A DNA stretch of 64,000 bases from Catonella massiliensis (GTDB lineage: Bacteria > Bacillota > Clostridia > Lachnospirales > Lachnospiraceae), in NCBI RefSeq assembly GCF_016651435.1, contig NZ_JAEPRJ010000001.1:2108001-2172000 (forward strand), written 5' to 3'. Below the pieces are notes generated by a model. That model was not told the origin of the DNA. It ran no database searches and was given only the letters and a program-made list of their open reading frames with translations. Made by a program: the position numbers and the translations under genes. Of this stretch, positions 42,982-53,071 are shown one piece after another (positions within the stretch are counted from its first letter, which is position 1; each line of letters opens with the position of its first letter).

Positions 42982-44151
42982 TTATTTGGTCTTTGTTTCG
43001 GTCTTTGCTGCTACTTCTTTTCCATTCTTTACTATATAAGCTCCTACCTTATCAAGAAGAATCAAATCCATAAGATTGCCCTTACCTACCTGGCTCTCAT
43101 AAGCAGCAATATCTATGCTGCCCTTTGCGCCACTGTTCTCATAGTATGTATTGAGTGCAGTCTTATATTCATCATCAGTTACCTCAAGCTTCTCTGCTTC
43201 TGCTATTGCTCTAACAACTACAAGCTGTTTTGCACTGTTTGTTGCCTGAGCCTTTACTTCTTTATCAAACTCTTCCTCAGTGAGCTTAAACTGGTTCTTA
43301 ACGATGTCCTCTAACTTGAGTCCATACTGAGCAGCTAAGTTGTTCCAGTAGTTCATAATCTGTGTATAGTATCTGTCCTCTGCTTCCTTAGGCACTGATT
43401 TTACTGCACTTTCTGTAACTACCTTTTCTATAACTTCTCTCTGAATGCTCTCTTTGGCAGCATCTTTCTTGCTCTCTTCAAGCTTCTTTCTTACATCTTC
43501 TTCGTAGTCTGCACTTGTTGCAAACTCTGTGTTTTCCTTAACCAGTTCATCCGTTAACTTCTTAGGAGCTTTTCCTACAATGTAGTTAATCTTAACTGTA
43601 AATACTACCTTCGCACCCTTTAATTCCTCACTATGATAGTCCTTTGGGAAGGTAAGGTTAAGGTCAACGGTCTCACCCGGCTTCTTGCCTATGAGTCCAT
43701 CTTCAAAGCCCGGAATGAAGCTCCCTGAGCCGATATTAAGGTCAGTTCCCTTTGCAGTTCCTCCGTCAAAGGCTACTCCGTCTTTCTTACCCTCATAGTC
43801 TATGTTGACAGTATCGCCTTTTTTAATCTCTCTATCGGTAATCTTCTCAGGATAGTTCTTAAGGAACTCCTTTACCTTTTCCTCTACCTCTGCATCGGTT
43901 ACAACTGTATCTACCTTGGTGTACTCAACTCCCTTGTAGTTAGCGAGTTTCTCTATGTAATCCGAAGGATTGAACTCTATCACAGCGCCGTTATCTACAG
44001 CTGAGCCTGTAGCAGCCGAACCACTGCTAACCGCTGAACCGGATGCTGAGCCTGTGCTTCCACTCTTACTACTGCCCGAATTGCCTCCACAAGCAGTTAA
44101 CGCTATTGCTACCGCACTGATAGCAGTCATTAAATATACTCTTTTTTTCAT
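42982..44151 (-). CDS. Trigger-factor-like peptidyl-prolyl isomerase lipoprotein
   Basis: The 389-residue protein has a lipoprotein signal ending LTACGG, a Gly/Ser linker, and then trigger-factor modules without the ribosome-binding N-domain: an FKBP-type domain (about 100-195; DTVNIDYEGKKDGVAFDGG, FIPGFEDGLIGKKPGE, FPKDYHSEELKG) and the helical C-domain (about 200-380; YEEDVRKKLEESKKDAAKES, QATNSAKQLVVVRAIAEAE). It should work at the outer face of the membrane, folding exported proteins in the way PrsA does. It is monocistronic. Confidence 0.88.
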   Translation of the reverse strand: MKKRVYLMTAISAVAIALTACGGNSGSSKSGSTGSASGSAVSSGSAATGSAVDNGAVIEFNPSDYIEKLANYKGVEYTKVDTVVTDAEVEEKVKEFLKNYPEKITDREIKKGDTVNIDYEGKKDGVAFDGGTAKGTDLNIGSGSFIPGFEDGLIGKKPGETVDLNLTFPKDYHSEELKGAKVVFTVKINYIVGKAPKKLTDELVKENTEFATSADYEEDVRKKLEESKKDAAKESIQREVIEKVVTESAVKSVPKEAEDRYYTQIMNYWNNLAAQYGLKLEDIVKNQFKLTEEEFDKEVKAQATNSAKQLVVVRAIAEAEKLEVTDDEYKTALNTYYENSGAKGSIDIAAYESQVGKGNLMDLILLDKVGAYIVKNGKEVAAKTETKTK

Positions 44152-44287
44152 TACTGATTTTCCCTTTCTTCTACTTCAAAACATATTATTGTGTTACATC
44201 CATATTCCTGTAACGTATCTGCAATTCTATCATGTTTTTTGGTAAAATGAAAGTGTAGTTTTGTGAATAGTTTGTGATTAGTGGATT

Positions 44288-44316
44288 AAAAAAGTGTGTG
44301 CAGGCACACTTTTTCC
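44288..44316 (-). terminator. Terminator of the second sugar ABC operon
   Basis: AAAAAGTGTG and CACACTTTTT form a stem with a T run on the minus strand; a further CACACTTTT follows at 44321. Confidence 0.75.
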
Positions 44317-44334
44317 TACACACACTTTTATATT

Positions 44335-45993
44335 TTACTTAAGCTTACTATTGTAGATTTCTAATGCAGCATTGATATCGCCCATGTTATTAAGCTCTTC
44401 TATATACTTATTCCACTCGTCAAATGAACGTTCGCCCTTAATGAATTTAACCTTCTGCTCTTGTGCATAAGTCTCTACAGGTGTCATTATATTGGCGTAT
44501 TCGCTTGACTCATCTGAGGAAATTGAAGGATTAGGCGCTCCATCAGTTGGTGATATGTTGGATGCATTCATTACCTTGGTTGCAAATGCCACCAGCTTTT
44601 CATCCACTATTTTATTATCCCAGTATATAGGTGATGGATTGGTAATCTCAATTCTCCATAAATCCATATCCTGTGGCTGAGGGAAGATACCTGAACGCAT
44701 ATTTCCTGAAACAGGCATACCAAGTTCAGCAAACTTTTCTTTATCAATTATAAGATGTTTTTTGCCATCTTTTACTTCATATGTCTTTCCTTCGATACCC
44801 CAGTTAAGGAGGTCTATAATATCCTGATCATACTGTATATCAAGGAATTTGACCATTTCTTCTGCGACAGGTGACTGCGCATTTACTACTGTTGCATATC
44901 TTGAATTGAATTCATATTCATTGACAAATTCTCTTTCAAACTGCCATGCTTTGTCCTTATATTTATCTGAGGTAGGAATAGGAACTCCAACCCATTCATC
45001 AGCAGGACGCTCTGTTGCCCATGTTCCAGGGTAGCCTTCCCAAGAAGAGAGGAAGATGCATGCTGAGCCGGACTCTAAATCTGCATTCCCCATATCTGTG
45101 GTATATGTAAAATAGTCAGGAGATATCAGGCCTTCAGTATATATTTTATTGAGATACTGAAGGGCAAGCTTATAATCATCTGAAAGTGGTCCGTACTGGA
45201 ATTTTGTGCCGTCAAAATATCTTTTTGCATTAGTATGATATGCATCAAATACAACATCTTCCGGCTTCTGCCACTCTTCAAGCTGTACTATAGGGTACTT
45301 TGATACTCCTGCTTCCTTAATAGCCTTAGCTGTCTTATAAACTTCATCTAAAGTAGTAGGAATAGGAAGATTAAGCTTCTTCAACACACTGTTTTTAACA
45401 GCCATCAAAGTTGAGCCTGCGCAATGTGCTGAACCGGTATGTGTTATACTGAGGTTATACGCACCATAAAGTGCTCCTTCCGGAGTGAAGAGATTTTTCT
45501 TGCTATTAGGGTCTTTGTCTAAAAAGCTCTTATAATTAGGCATTTTGTCTAAGTGCTCTGCCAGATTCAAGTACAATCCCTTAGAACCATATTCATCTAT
45601 CATCTGCTTTGTGCTTCCCTTAGAGCTAAAGCAGGTAAGAATATCAGGTAAATCTCCACCGGCATTTATTACCTGTAATTTTTCTGTATAGTCTCCAGAA
45701 TGAATATACTCAAAGGTAATATCAAGCGGACGTCCCATCTTGCTCTCACACATCTCAAGCCATTTTTTCTGAATCTCTGTGCCCTCTGGTGATTTGTCGC
45801 CAAAGTAAATGGTAGTTACCTTAAACTTTAACGCTTCCTTAGAGTCCCCCGTATTGGTTGAAGCTGCACTGGTGCTCTTCCCGGAAGTAGCTTGAGCACT
45901 TCCGCTTTTTCCCTTGTCTGCTCCACAACCTGAAAGCAGCATTGCCGCACACATTCCGAGTGCTACGATTTTTGATAGATTCTTTCTTTTCAT
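44335..45993 (-). CDS. Extracellular solute-binding lipoprotein of a YtcQ/LipO-type sugar ABC transporter
   Basis: The 552-residue lipoprotein has lipobox LLSGC (Cys23) and a short Ser/Thr/Gly linker, then the large type of family 1 binding protein seen with YtcP/LplB permeases. VTTIYFGDKSPEGTEIQKKW starts the mature fold, and NWGIEGKTYEVKDG near residue 405 is a family landmark. Substrates of this group are typically complex oligosaccharides or uronate derivatives. It is the last gene of the operon, 43 bases after the LplC-type permease. Confidence 0.9.
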   Translation of the reverse strand: MKRKNLSKIVALGMCAAMLLSGCGADKGKSGSAQATSGKSTSAASTNTGDSKEALKFKVTTIYFGDKSPEGTEIQKKWLEMCESKMGRPLDITFEYIHSGDYTEKLQVINAGGDLPDILTCFSSKGSTKQMIDEYGSKGLYLNLAEHLDKMPNYKSFLDKDPNSKKNLFTPEGALYGAYNLSITHTGSAHCAGSTLMAVKNSVLKKLNLPIPTTLDEVYKTAKAIKEAGVSKYPIVQLEEWQKPEDVVFDAYHTNAKRYFDGTKFQYGPLSDDYKLALQYLNKIYTEGLISPDYFTYTTDMGNADLESGSACIFLSSWEGYPGTWATERPADEWVGVPIPTSDKYKDKAWQFEREFVNEYEFNSRYATVVNAQSPVAEEMVKFLDIQYDQDIIDLLNWGIEGKTYEVKDGKKHLIIDKEKFAELGMPVSGNMRSGIFPQPQDMDLWRIEITNPSPIYWDNKIVDEKLVAFATKVMNASNISPTDGAPNPSISSDESSEYANIMTPVETYAQEQKVKFIKGERSFDEWNKYIEELNNMGDINAALEIYNSKLK

Positions 45994-46036
45994 GAAAATT
46001 CCTCCTGTTTATTATATTGTACACTCTCACCCCGGC

Positions 46037-46960
46037 TTAACCTTTTACACCACCAACCATAATGCCCGCAGCAAAGTATTTCTGTATAAAAGGATATATA
46101 CACATTATTGGGAGCATTATGACTACTATGGTAGCCATTTGTAGATTTTGAGGAGTAATTGTGCTATTTCTGAACATCTGCATTATGGATGGATCCATGC
46201 TATTAAAGGCAGTACTGTTAAAAAGTATCTTTCTAAGTATCATCTGAACAGGATAATAATCCTGTGTATTAAGGTAAATGAGTGCTGAATACCAGTCATT
46301 CCACTTGCCTACTATCGTAAAAAGCGCTATGGCTGCAATAATAGGTTTAGAAAGCGGCATTATTATCTTCATAAGGATAAGGAATTCTCCTGCACCGTCT
46401 ATTCTTGCAGATTCACGCATACTAGGGTTTATTCCTGCAAAAAATGTCCTAAATAATATAAGATTATATGCTGTTACTACAAACGGTATGACCATTACTG
46501 CAGGGTTGTCTATAAGGTGCAGCCCCTTCATAAGAAGGTAGGTAGGTATGGCTCCACCGCTAAAAAACATAGTAATTGTTATAAAGATAGTAATTCCCTT
46601 CCTTAAAGGAAAACTCTTAATTGTAAGCGGATATGCAGTAAATGCCGTTAACACTATTACAAGTATTGTATGTAATCCTGCATATATAACTGTGTTTAAG
46701 TAGGTTCTTACTATCAAACTGTCCTGAAGCACCTTTTTATATCCCTCAATTGTGAATCCTCTAGGCCATAGGAAGAGTCCACCTTTTTGTATTTCTGAGC
46801 CTATTGATACAGATACACATACTACGTGTATGATAGGTGCGAGCATTACCAAAGAAATGATTAGCATTATTAAGACATTGGTAAAATTAAATACTCTGTC
46901 GCCAAGACTTAACTTAATTTTTCTTTTATTAGCTCCTTTCATTCCTGCACCTCCTACCAC
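46037..46960 (-). CDS. Sugar ABC permease, YtcP/LplC family
   Basis: The 307-residue subunit has six membrane segments. The EAA loop reads NPSMRESARIDGAGEFLILMKIIMPLSKPI, and the C-terminus FAAGIMVGGVKG is the usual family end. Its start overlaps the stop of the other permease gene by 7 bases. It needs that partner, which carries an amber codon. Confidence 0.92.
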   Translation of the reverse strand: MVGGAGMKGANKRKIKLSLGDRVFNFTNVLIMLIISLVMLAPIIHVVCVSVSIGSEIQKGGLFLWPRGFTIEGYKKVLQDSLIVRTYLNTVIYAGLHTILVIVLTAFTAYPLTIKSFPLRKGITIFITITMFFSGGAIPTYLLMKGLHLIDNPAVMVIPFVVTAYNLILFRTFFAGINPSMRESARIDGAGEFLILMKIIMPLSKPIIAAIALFTIVGKWNDWYSALIYLNTQDYYPVQMILRKILFNSTAFNSMDPSIMQMFRNSTITPQNLQMATIVVIMLPIMCIYPFIQKYFAAGIMVGGVKG

Positions 46961-47862
46961 AAACTATTTTCGCTAATTTTCTTACTAAAGAAATTAGCCG
47001 TAATTAGCAATACAAAAGATATAATCGATGTCAAAAGTCCAATCGCTGTCGTATACTCGAACTTTCCGCCTAAGATTCCTTCTCTGTATACATAAGTCCC
47101 TATAATATCAGCTGTTTCATAGGTAGACTCATTGTACAAAAGCAGAACTTTTGTAAAGTCAGACGAGATAATTTTTCCACTCTCAAGTATTAACATAATA
47201 GTTGTAGTTGGTATGATAGCAGGCCATGACACATATTTGATTCTCTGCCACCTGTTTGCACCATCCAAAGTAGCTGCCTCATGCAGCTGAGGGTCTACTG
47301 TTGATAAGGCTGCAAGGTATACAATTGCTCCCCAACCTAAGCCCTGCCATATATTACTTGCAATAAAAATCGTCCTAAACTATCTTGGGTCAGTCATAAA
47401 CGATATTTCTTTAGCGCCAAAGAATCCTCTTATGGTATTGATAACACCATCTACTCCACAGAAGTTAATCACAAGTCCTACTATAACGACAGTTGAAATA
47501 AAGTATGGAAGATAAGAGATTGACTGAACAACCTTCTTAAACTTACTATTGGTAAGCTGATCCATAAGCAATGCAAAAATTATTGGTGCAGGAAAACTCC
47601 ACAACAGTGTATATACTCCTAATAAGAGTGTGTTTTTAATCAGACGAAATAAGTAAGGATTTGCAAAAAACTGTTTGAAGTATTTTAACCCTACCCAGTG
47701 ATTTGCACCGAAAAGCCCTCCCACCGGGTTGTAGTCCTGGAAAGCTATCAGTATTCCATACATAGGTAGATATGAAAAAATGAACACTGCAACAAGACCC
47801 GGAATTGACATAAGAATCAGTTCTTTATGGTCTAAGCATCTCCTTAAAAAGCTTTTCTTCAT
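46954..47862 (-). pseudogene. Sugar ABC permease, LplB family, interrupted by an in-frame TAG
   Basis: The N-terminal part (47862 to 47383, 160 residues) reads MSIPGLVAVFIFSYLPMYGI and ends SFMTDPR. A TAG follows at 47380-47382. The same frame continues FRTIFIASNIWQGLGWGAIV, then LHEAATLDGANRWQRIKYV (the EAA loop) and runs to the normal end at 46954. In relatives a Trp or another aromatic residue precedes FR, so a single TGG-to-TAG change explains it. No frameshift or deletion is seen. CAGGAGGAGTTTCG precedes the start. The truncated product would lack the EAA loop and be non-functional unless the codon is read through. Confidence 0.85.
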
Positions 47863-48167
47863 CGAAACTCCTCCTGTTCTTTTTATTAATCTTATATTTG
47901 AATTTGTTTTAATACATATCTTTTGTTAATATTTTAACCAATCTTCTTTTCTCGCTTTTATTGATTTGACTATATCGCACAATTTTACTCAAATCAATCG
48001 TTATTTTTTAGTTATTATTTCATTTCTTAGTATTAATATTAATTTTTGAAACCTATATTAAAAAACGATAACTCATATTTCATCTATTTCACTTTTATAT
48101 GCACATAAATTATGATAATATTTAAGAACAAGCTAATATTTAGTTGGTTACAAATGGGGGATTTAAA

Positions 48168-50273
48168 ATGCGAACAAGAAAAAGTATCCTTAGTGGGGTA
48201 ATTTATCTCAATTTATCTATAGCAGTAATTATTGCTATTTTGTTTTTTGTATCAAGTGCTGTGTACAGTCACCAGCTAAGTAAAGAGAGATATCATCTTG
48301 CAAGTACAAAGCTTGCCAGGTTGAACAGCGACTTTCAGCTGGAAATGAACCGTCTGGATGCGCTATTTTCACTTTGCATACGTGACTCATCACTTGTATA
48401 TACACTCACCGATAAGCTTGGCAAGGATTTTTTTGAGAAAAACGCTGAAAACGCTGCATCCAAGCTTTCTCTCCTGAGACAATCCCTTCCGTATGCCAAG
48501 ACAGTCTTCTTATACACAAAATCATCAAAACGTGTTGTACAGGATAACGGGCACTTATACACTGAAAATGACTTTGTACATATAGTTCTAAACAAGAATG
48601 ACAATAATAAGCTATCTACAATCAAAGACTTGCCAGATGGACTGTATCATTACAGCAATTTTTATGCATTATATGTAAAAAATCTATATAAGCATGGATA
48701 TATCGCCGCTTCGATATATCTGCCTGAGTTTGCAAACATCCATAAGTCCATTGATAGTGATTTCTTAGGATATGTAGTAGATGAAGATGGAAAAAGCCTA
48801 ATCTCCAATCCCAGACTATTTCTCTCAGACAAAGATATTAAGCTTGCCCTTGAAAATGATTTTATTAATTGTAATAACACAAAGTATTACTCAATTGCCT
48901 CTAAAATGAGTATTTTCCCATATATAGGCCTTGTTCTTGTAAATAACGACGAGCTTATGTCGCCTTTATACTACATGTATACAGTTATGGGAATAACCTT
49001 CGTCATACTACTAGCAAGTTCATTGTTACTTGTTTTTCTAAACTATAAGCTTTATCTTCCTCTTAAGAAGTTTACTTCTCAGTTTGGTAGTTCCGGAGAT
49101 AATGAAGTAGCGATACTGGAGAATCAGATTCATGAGCTTTTATACGAAATTAACTGTCTTAGCTCAGACACAAATAACTCTGGAATGATTAATGAGAGAA
49201 TAGCATTATACTATTTATTAAGTACAACTTCCGAGCCTGACGAGAAAACTCTCGCTACTTTAGAGGAAAAATACCCATATTATATGGTTATTGTCTTGGT
49301 TATTCAAAATAATTCAGGGAATGAGGACATATCTTTCGTGTCTGCGCTAGAGAAAAAACTAGTCGATAGATTTGAACTAAAGTTCATTAATGTAAATAAA
49401 TATACATATTCTTTGATTGCAAAGCCTGAAGATAAAGAAGAAATACTTAAAGAAATTGAAGCACAGACAGCTGATTCAAATAATGACATTCAGGTGTTTG
49501 CAGGTATTCGTGAGTACTGTACTGCTATAAGCGGGCTTAATGCTGAGTATAAGCTTGCAGAAAACTCGTTGCTTGCTTCTCCTGTCATAAATGGTAAGCA
49601 GTTTACTTATAGTACAGACAATAATTTACCAAAAAAGAAATCACGCCTTCCGGTAGATATACACAATCTTTTATTTGAGTATGCCAGAAATAATGCTCCT
49701 GAAATGATATTAAAGGAACTTGAGCTTATATTTTATCCTGAAGCGCCTATAAGCATATCAGATTTTAGACATTATTATGTTGAAATACAATCAATATTTG
49801 AAAAAGCCTGCCTTGCAAAAAAACTTGAGCTGCCAACGTTCACAGATGGCCATGATGCATATAATACAAACTTTATGTATCAAAATCTATCAGACCTTTC
49901 TTACAAGCTTTTTTCAAAGGCTGATAAAGAGCAATACGACATTAAAAGCCGTATGGAAGAGTATATTAATGGACATTTAAGCGAACCACTTACATTAAGC
50001 AGTGTAGCTGAAGCATTTTCCATAACTCCGGTATATCTTTCCAGCTGGTTTAAGAAAAACATGGGAACAAACTTTTCATCTTATGTTTCTACTGTAAAGA
50101 TGGACTATGCCATAACGCTTCTATGCAGGCAGAATCCTCCTAAAATACAGGATATAGCTTCTTCTGTAGGCATAGACAGTACTGCAACATTTATAAGGCA
50201 GTTCAAGAAACATACAAGAACTACCCCTTCCCAGTATCAAAAAAGCTGGGCATCTTCAGATAACAAAAGATAA
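48168..50273 (+). CDS. YesN/AraC-type membrane-anchored transcription regulator
   Basis: The 701-residue protein starts at the ATG at 48168 (GGGGGA upstream); the frame extends to a TTG at 48144. Two membrane segments (about 9-33 and 270-295) enclose an extracellular sensor. A middle region (about 330-580) lacks a known domain, and the C-terminal 100 residues are an AraC double helix-turn-helix (LTLSSVAEAFSITPVYLSSWF, IQDIASSVGIDSTATFIRQFKKH, TTPSQYQK). Such regulators sit beside LplB/LplC/YtcQ-type transporters and activate them in response to external sugar. This one is divergent from that operon. 47863-48167 holds no other gene. Confidence 0.9.
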   Translation: MRTRKSILSGVIYLNLSIAVIIAILFFVSSAVYSHQLSKERYHLASTKLARLNSDFQLEMNRLDALFSLCIRDSSLVYTLTDKLGKDFFEKNAENAASKLSLLRQSLPYAKTVFLYTKSSKRVVQDNGHLYTENDFVHIVLNKNDNNKLSTIKDLPDGLYHYSNFYALYVKNLYKHGYIAASIYLPEFANIHKSIDSDFLGYVVDEDGKSLISNPRLFLSDKDIKLALENDFINCNNTKYYSIASKMSIFPYIGLVLVNNDELMSPLYYMYTVMGITFVILLASSLLLVFLNYKLYLPLKKFTSQFGSSGDNEVAILENQIHELLYEINCLSSDTNNSGMINERIALYYLLSTTSEPDEKTLATLEEKYPYYMVIVLVIQNNSGNEDISFVSALEKKLVDRFELKFINVNKYTYSLIAKPEDKEEILKEIEAQTADSNNDIQVFAGIREYCTAISGLNAEYKLAENSLLASPVINGKQFTYSTDNNLPKKKSRLPVDIHNLLFEYARNNAPEMILKELELIFYPEAPISISDFRHYYVEIQSIFEKACLAKKLELPTFTDGHDAYNTNFMYQNLSDLSYKLFSKADKEQYDIKSRMEEYINGHLSEPLTLSSVAEAFSITPVYLSSWFKKNMGTNFSSYVSTVKMDYAITLLCRQNPPKIQDIASSVGIDSTATFIRQFKKHTRTTPSQYQKSWASSDNKR

Positions 50274-50283
50274 TTGCATTACT

Positions 50284-50319
50284 AAAGACCGGTGACAGAA
50301 TCTTCTGCTACCGGTCTTT
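50284..50319. terminator. Bidirectional terminator
   Basis: AAAGACCGGT and ACCGGTCTTT form a perfect 10-bp stem between the converging regulator and copper-ATPase genes. Confidence 0.85.
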
Positions 50320-50338
50320 AGTCTGTCATCAAGAACTT

Positions 50339-50545
50339 TTAATGTATCCCCTTCACCTCGTAACCAGCCTTTACAACTGCTTCTTTCAGCACATCATCAC
50401 TTACTTCCTTCAAAAGGCTCACCTTTGCGTTCTTGTTTTCAAGGCTTACTTCTGCCTTTACACCGTCTATGGCATTAAGAGCTTCTGTTACATGCTTTAC
50501 GCAGTGAGCGCAAGACATCCCTTCAATATCAATTGTTTTCTCCAT
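50339..50545 (-). CDS. copZ: Possible separate CopZ chaperone from an internal start in copA
   Basis: Within copA, and in the same frame, AAAGGAGG lies eight bases before an ATG at 50545. Translation from there gives a complete 68-residue HMA protein beginning EKTIDIEGMSCAHC, identical in size to free CopZ copper chaperones. Either the cell makes both a fused pump and a free chaperone from one mRNA, or a once separate copZ was fused by loss of the copA stop while its ribosome site remained. Confidence 0.55.
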   Translation of the reverse strand: MEKTIDIEGMSCAHCVKHVTEALNAIDGVKAEVSLENKNAKVSLLKEVSDDVLKEAVVKAGYEVKGIH

Positions 50546-52927
50546 AACAATATCCTCCTTTGTGTAACTGTTATCCTTTGTTTCATCTGTCTGAGCCTTC
50601 TTTTCATTTTGCTTAGGCTGACTCTGTGTAATCTGCGTTCTTGCCTTAACCTTCTTGTACTTAGGTGTGAAAAACCTTAGTCTGAGCGAATTGGATAGTA
50701 CAAATACCGATGAAAAGCTCATCGCAAGTGCACCAATCATTGGGTTAAGCCTCAGCCCAAAGGCAGCAAAGAATACTCCTGCCGCCACAGGTATACAAAG
50801 AGCATTGTAAAATAATGCCCAGAACAGATTCTCTTTAATCTTCTTTACTACCTCGTTACTTAGCAAGATTGCATAAGGCACATCTCTTAGATCGCTATGC
50901 ATAAGTATGATGTCAGCTGTATCCACCGCTACATCTGCACCGGTGCCAATGGCTACTCCCACATCTGCACCTGCAAGGGCAGGGGCATCATTTATTCCAT
51001 CACCAACCATCATGACAGTCTTGCCCTTCTCCTTAAGCCTTCTTATCTCTGCTTCTTTGCCGATAGGCTTAACCTCTGCAACCACTCTGTTTACTCCGGT
51101 TTCACGTCCTATAGCAAGGGCTGTGCGCTCATTGTCTCCTGTAAGCATAACCACATCTATGCCTATTTGGTTAAGCTCCCTTACAGCCTCCTTACTTCCT
51201 TCCTTTATAACGTCGGCTACAGCTATGATGCCGATTAGCTCCTTTTTATCCTTTCCTCTTGCAAAGTAGAGAACCGTCTTTCCAAGGTTATGAAGCTCAT
51301 CTGCCTTAGCCTTAAATCTGTTATCAGTTATGCCAAGCTCCTGCATATAGGCTGCATTTCCTGCATATAAGGCAAGTCCTTCTACCTCTCCTGCTATTCC
51401 TCTGCCCTCTATGGTTTCAAGGGTTTCAGCTCTTTTTATCTCGATGTTTTTAGCTTTAGCGTACTCTGTAACCGCATTAGCAAGCGGATGAGAACTGGCA
51501 CTCTCAAGGGTAGCCGCAAGCGAAATAAACTCAGTCTCATCAATGTCATTTACAAAAATATCAGTTACCTTAGGCCTTCCTTCAGTAATTGTACCTGTCT
51601 TGTCAAGAACTACAGTGTCTATCTTATGTGCTACCTCTAGGCTTACCACATTTCTTATAATAATGCCCTTCTCAGCTCCTTTTCCTGTACCAGCCATAAT
51701 AGCCGCAGGAGTGGCAAGTCCCAGTGCGCAAGGGCAGGAGATGACAAGGACTGCAACCGCCATATTAAGCGCAAAGGAGAAGTCTCCCCTTACAAATAGC
51801 CATATGATGAAGGTAAGAAAAGAAATACAAAGCACCACAGGCACAAACACTCCGCTGATTTTGTCTGCAAGTCTTGATATAGGAGCTTTTGAGCCTGCAG
51901 CCTCCTCTACAAGGGAAATAATCTTGTAAAGCGCAGTATCTTCACCTACATTGGTGGCCCTAAAACTGAAATAACCAGAACGGCTGATGGTTCCTCCAGT
52001 CACCCTGTCATCTGTATTTTTCTCTACAGGAATACTCTCTCCTGTCACCATGGCTTCATCCACAGCACCACTGCCGTTTACTATGACACCATCCACAGGT
52101 ACAGTCTCTCCAGCCTTTACTACTACTATATCTCCTGCCACAACCTCGGAGACCAACACCTCACTCTCCACGCCGTCTCTTAAGATAACTGCCTTGTCGG
52201 GAATCAGATTTACAAGCTTGCTTATAGCTTCTGTAGTCTTCTTCTTACTCCTTGCTTCAAGGTATTTACCTAGGGTAATGAGAGTAAGTATGGTACCCGC
52301 TGTATCAAAGTAGAGATTCATCCCAAAAGGCATGGATGACTTCACATCTCCTATGGAGATAAAGTAGGCAATCATATACAGAGAATAAATGCTGTATAAA
52401 AATGATGTACCTGAGCCTATCGCAATTAGGGTATCCATATTGGGATTTCTCTTAAAGAGATGCTTAAATCCGCTTATAAAGAACTTTCTTCCGGTGAAAA
52501 TAATCGGAATAACAAGCAGGAGTTCAGTAAGCGCAAGGAGAAGCTTCCCTCCGTCTCCCATAAATGCCTTTGGAAATGGTACATTAAACATACCTCCCAT
52601 ACCAAAATACATAAGTGGGACCATGAAGATAAATGAAACTATCGCCCTTAGCTTAAGCTCTTTTGCATAGTCATCAGCAGTATCTGTCTGCTTTTTACTA
52701 CTCTCAGACTTGATGTCCTTTTTTACACTCGCTCCATAGCCTGCATCTTCTACTGCCTTTATGACCATTTCATCCGTAAGTCCGTCTGAAAGCTCTAGTG
52801 TCATCTTATTTTGCATAAGGTTGACATTTACATCCTTTGCACCTTCCAGCTTCTCTACAGCCCTTGTGACGGCTGCAGAGCAAGAAGCGCAGGACATACC
52901 TGTTATATTGTAGGTTTCTTTTTTCAT
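50339..52927 (-). CDS. copA: Copper-translocating P1B-type ATPase with a C-terminal fused CopZ domain
   Basis: The 862-residue pump starts at the ATG at 52927 (AGAAGG upstream); the open frame to 52975 has no better site. It has an N-terminal HMA domain with GMSCASC (Cys13, Cys16), eight membrane segments, the TGES actuator loop, CPC motif (ISCPCALGLATP), phosphorylation site DKTGTITEG, the P1B His-Pro (SASSHPLAN) and GDGINDAPAL. A charged Gln/Lys linker leads to a second HMA domain, GMSCAHC, at residues about 795-862. Export of Cu(I) is the expected role. The C-terminal HMA is preceded by its own ribosome site, described separately. No CopY/CsoR regulator gene is adjacent. Confidence 0.95.
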   Translation of the reverse strand: MKKETYNITGMSCASCSAAVTRAVEKLEGAKDVNVNLMQNKMTLELSDGLTDEMVIKAVEDAGYGASVKKDIKSESSKKQTDTADDYAKELKLRAIVSFIFMVPLMYFGMGGMFNVPFPKAFMGDGGKLLLALTELLLVIPIIFTGRKFFISGFKHLFKRNPNMDTLIAIGSGTSFLYSIYSLYMIAYFISIGDVKSSMPFGMNLYFDTAGTILTLITLGKYLEARSKKKTTEAISKLVNLIPDKAVILRDGVESEVLVSEVVAGDIVVVKAGETVPVDGVIVNGSGAVDEAMVTGESIPVEKNTDDRVTGGTISRSGYFSFRATNVGEDTALYKIISLVEEAAGSKAPISRLADKISGVFVPVVLCISFLTFIIWLFVRGDFSFALNMAVAVLVISCPCALGLATPAAIMAGTGKGAEKGIIIRNVVSLEVAHKIDTVVLDKTGTITEGRPKVTDIFVNDIDETEFISLAATLESASSHPLANAVTEYAKAKNIEIKRAETLETIEGRGIAGEVEGLALYAGNAAYMQELGITDNRFKAKADELHNLGKTVLYFARGKDKKELIGIIAVADVIKEGSKEAVRELNQIGIDVVMLTGDNERTALAIGRETGVNRVVAEVKPIGKEAEIRRLKEKGKTVMMVGDGINDAPALAGADVGVAIGTGADVAVDTADIILMHSDLRDVPYAILLSNEVVKKIKENLFWALFYNALCIPVAAGVFFAAFGLRLNPMIGALAMSFSSVFVLSNSLRLRFFTPKYKKVKARTQITQSQPKQNEKKAQTDETKDNSYTKEDIVMEKTIDIEGMSCAHCVKHVTEALNAIDGVKAEVSLENKNAKVSLLKEVSDDVLKEAVVKAGYEVKGIH

Positions 52928-53018
52928 TATGCCTTCTTTCTGTGATAGCAACTTTTTTCTACATAATTCACTCATTTATCACAAAATTACATTGTGTTCA
53001 ATGGATTTTAAAAATTCT

Positions 53019-53050
53019 ACCCCTCCTTAACCAAAATGTCAAGGAGGGGT
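53019..53050. terminator. Hairpin upstream of copA
   Basis: ACCCCTCCTT pairs with AAGGAGGGGT, a perfect 10-bp stem. It is followed on the minus strand by AGAATTTTT, so it may stop read-through from pgi into copA. Confidence 0.65.
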
Positions 53051-53071
53051 AGTCTAATAATTATTATTTAC

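Noticed and set aside
52975..53020. Cop-box-like TACATTGTGT upstream of copA
   Set aside because: It does not complete the TACAnnTGTA palindrome, and no CopY gene is nearby.
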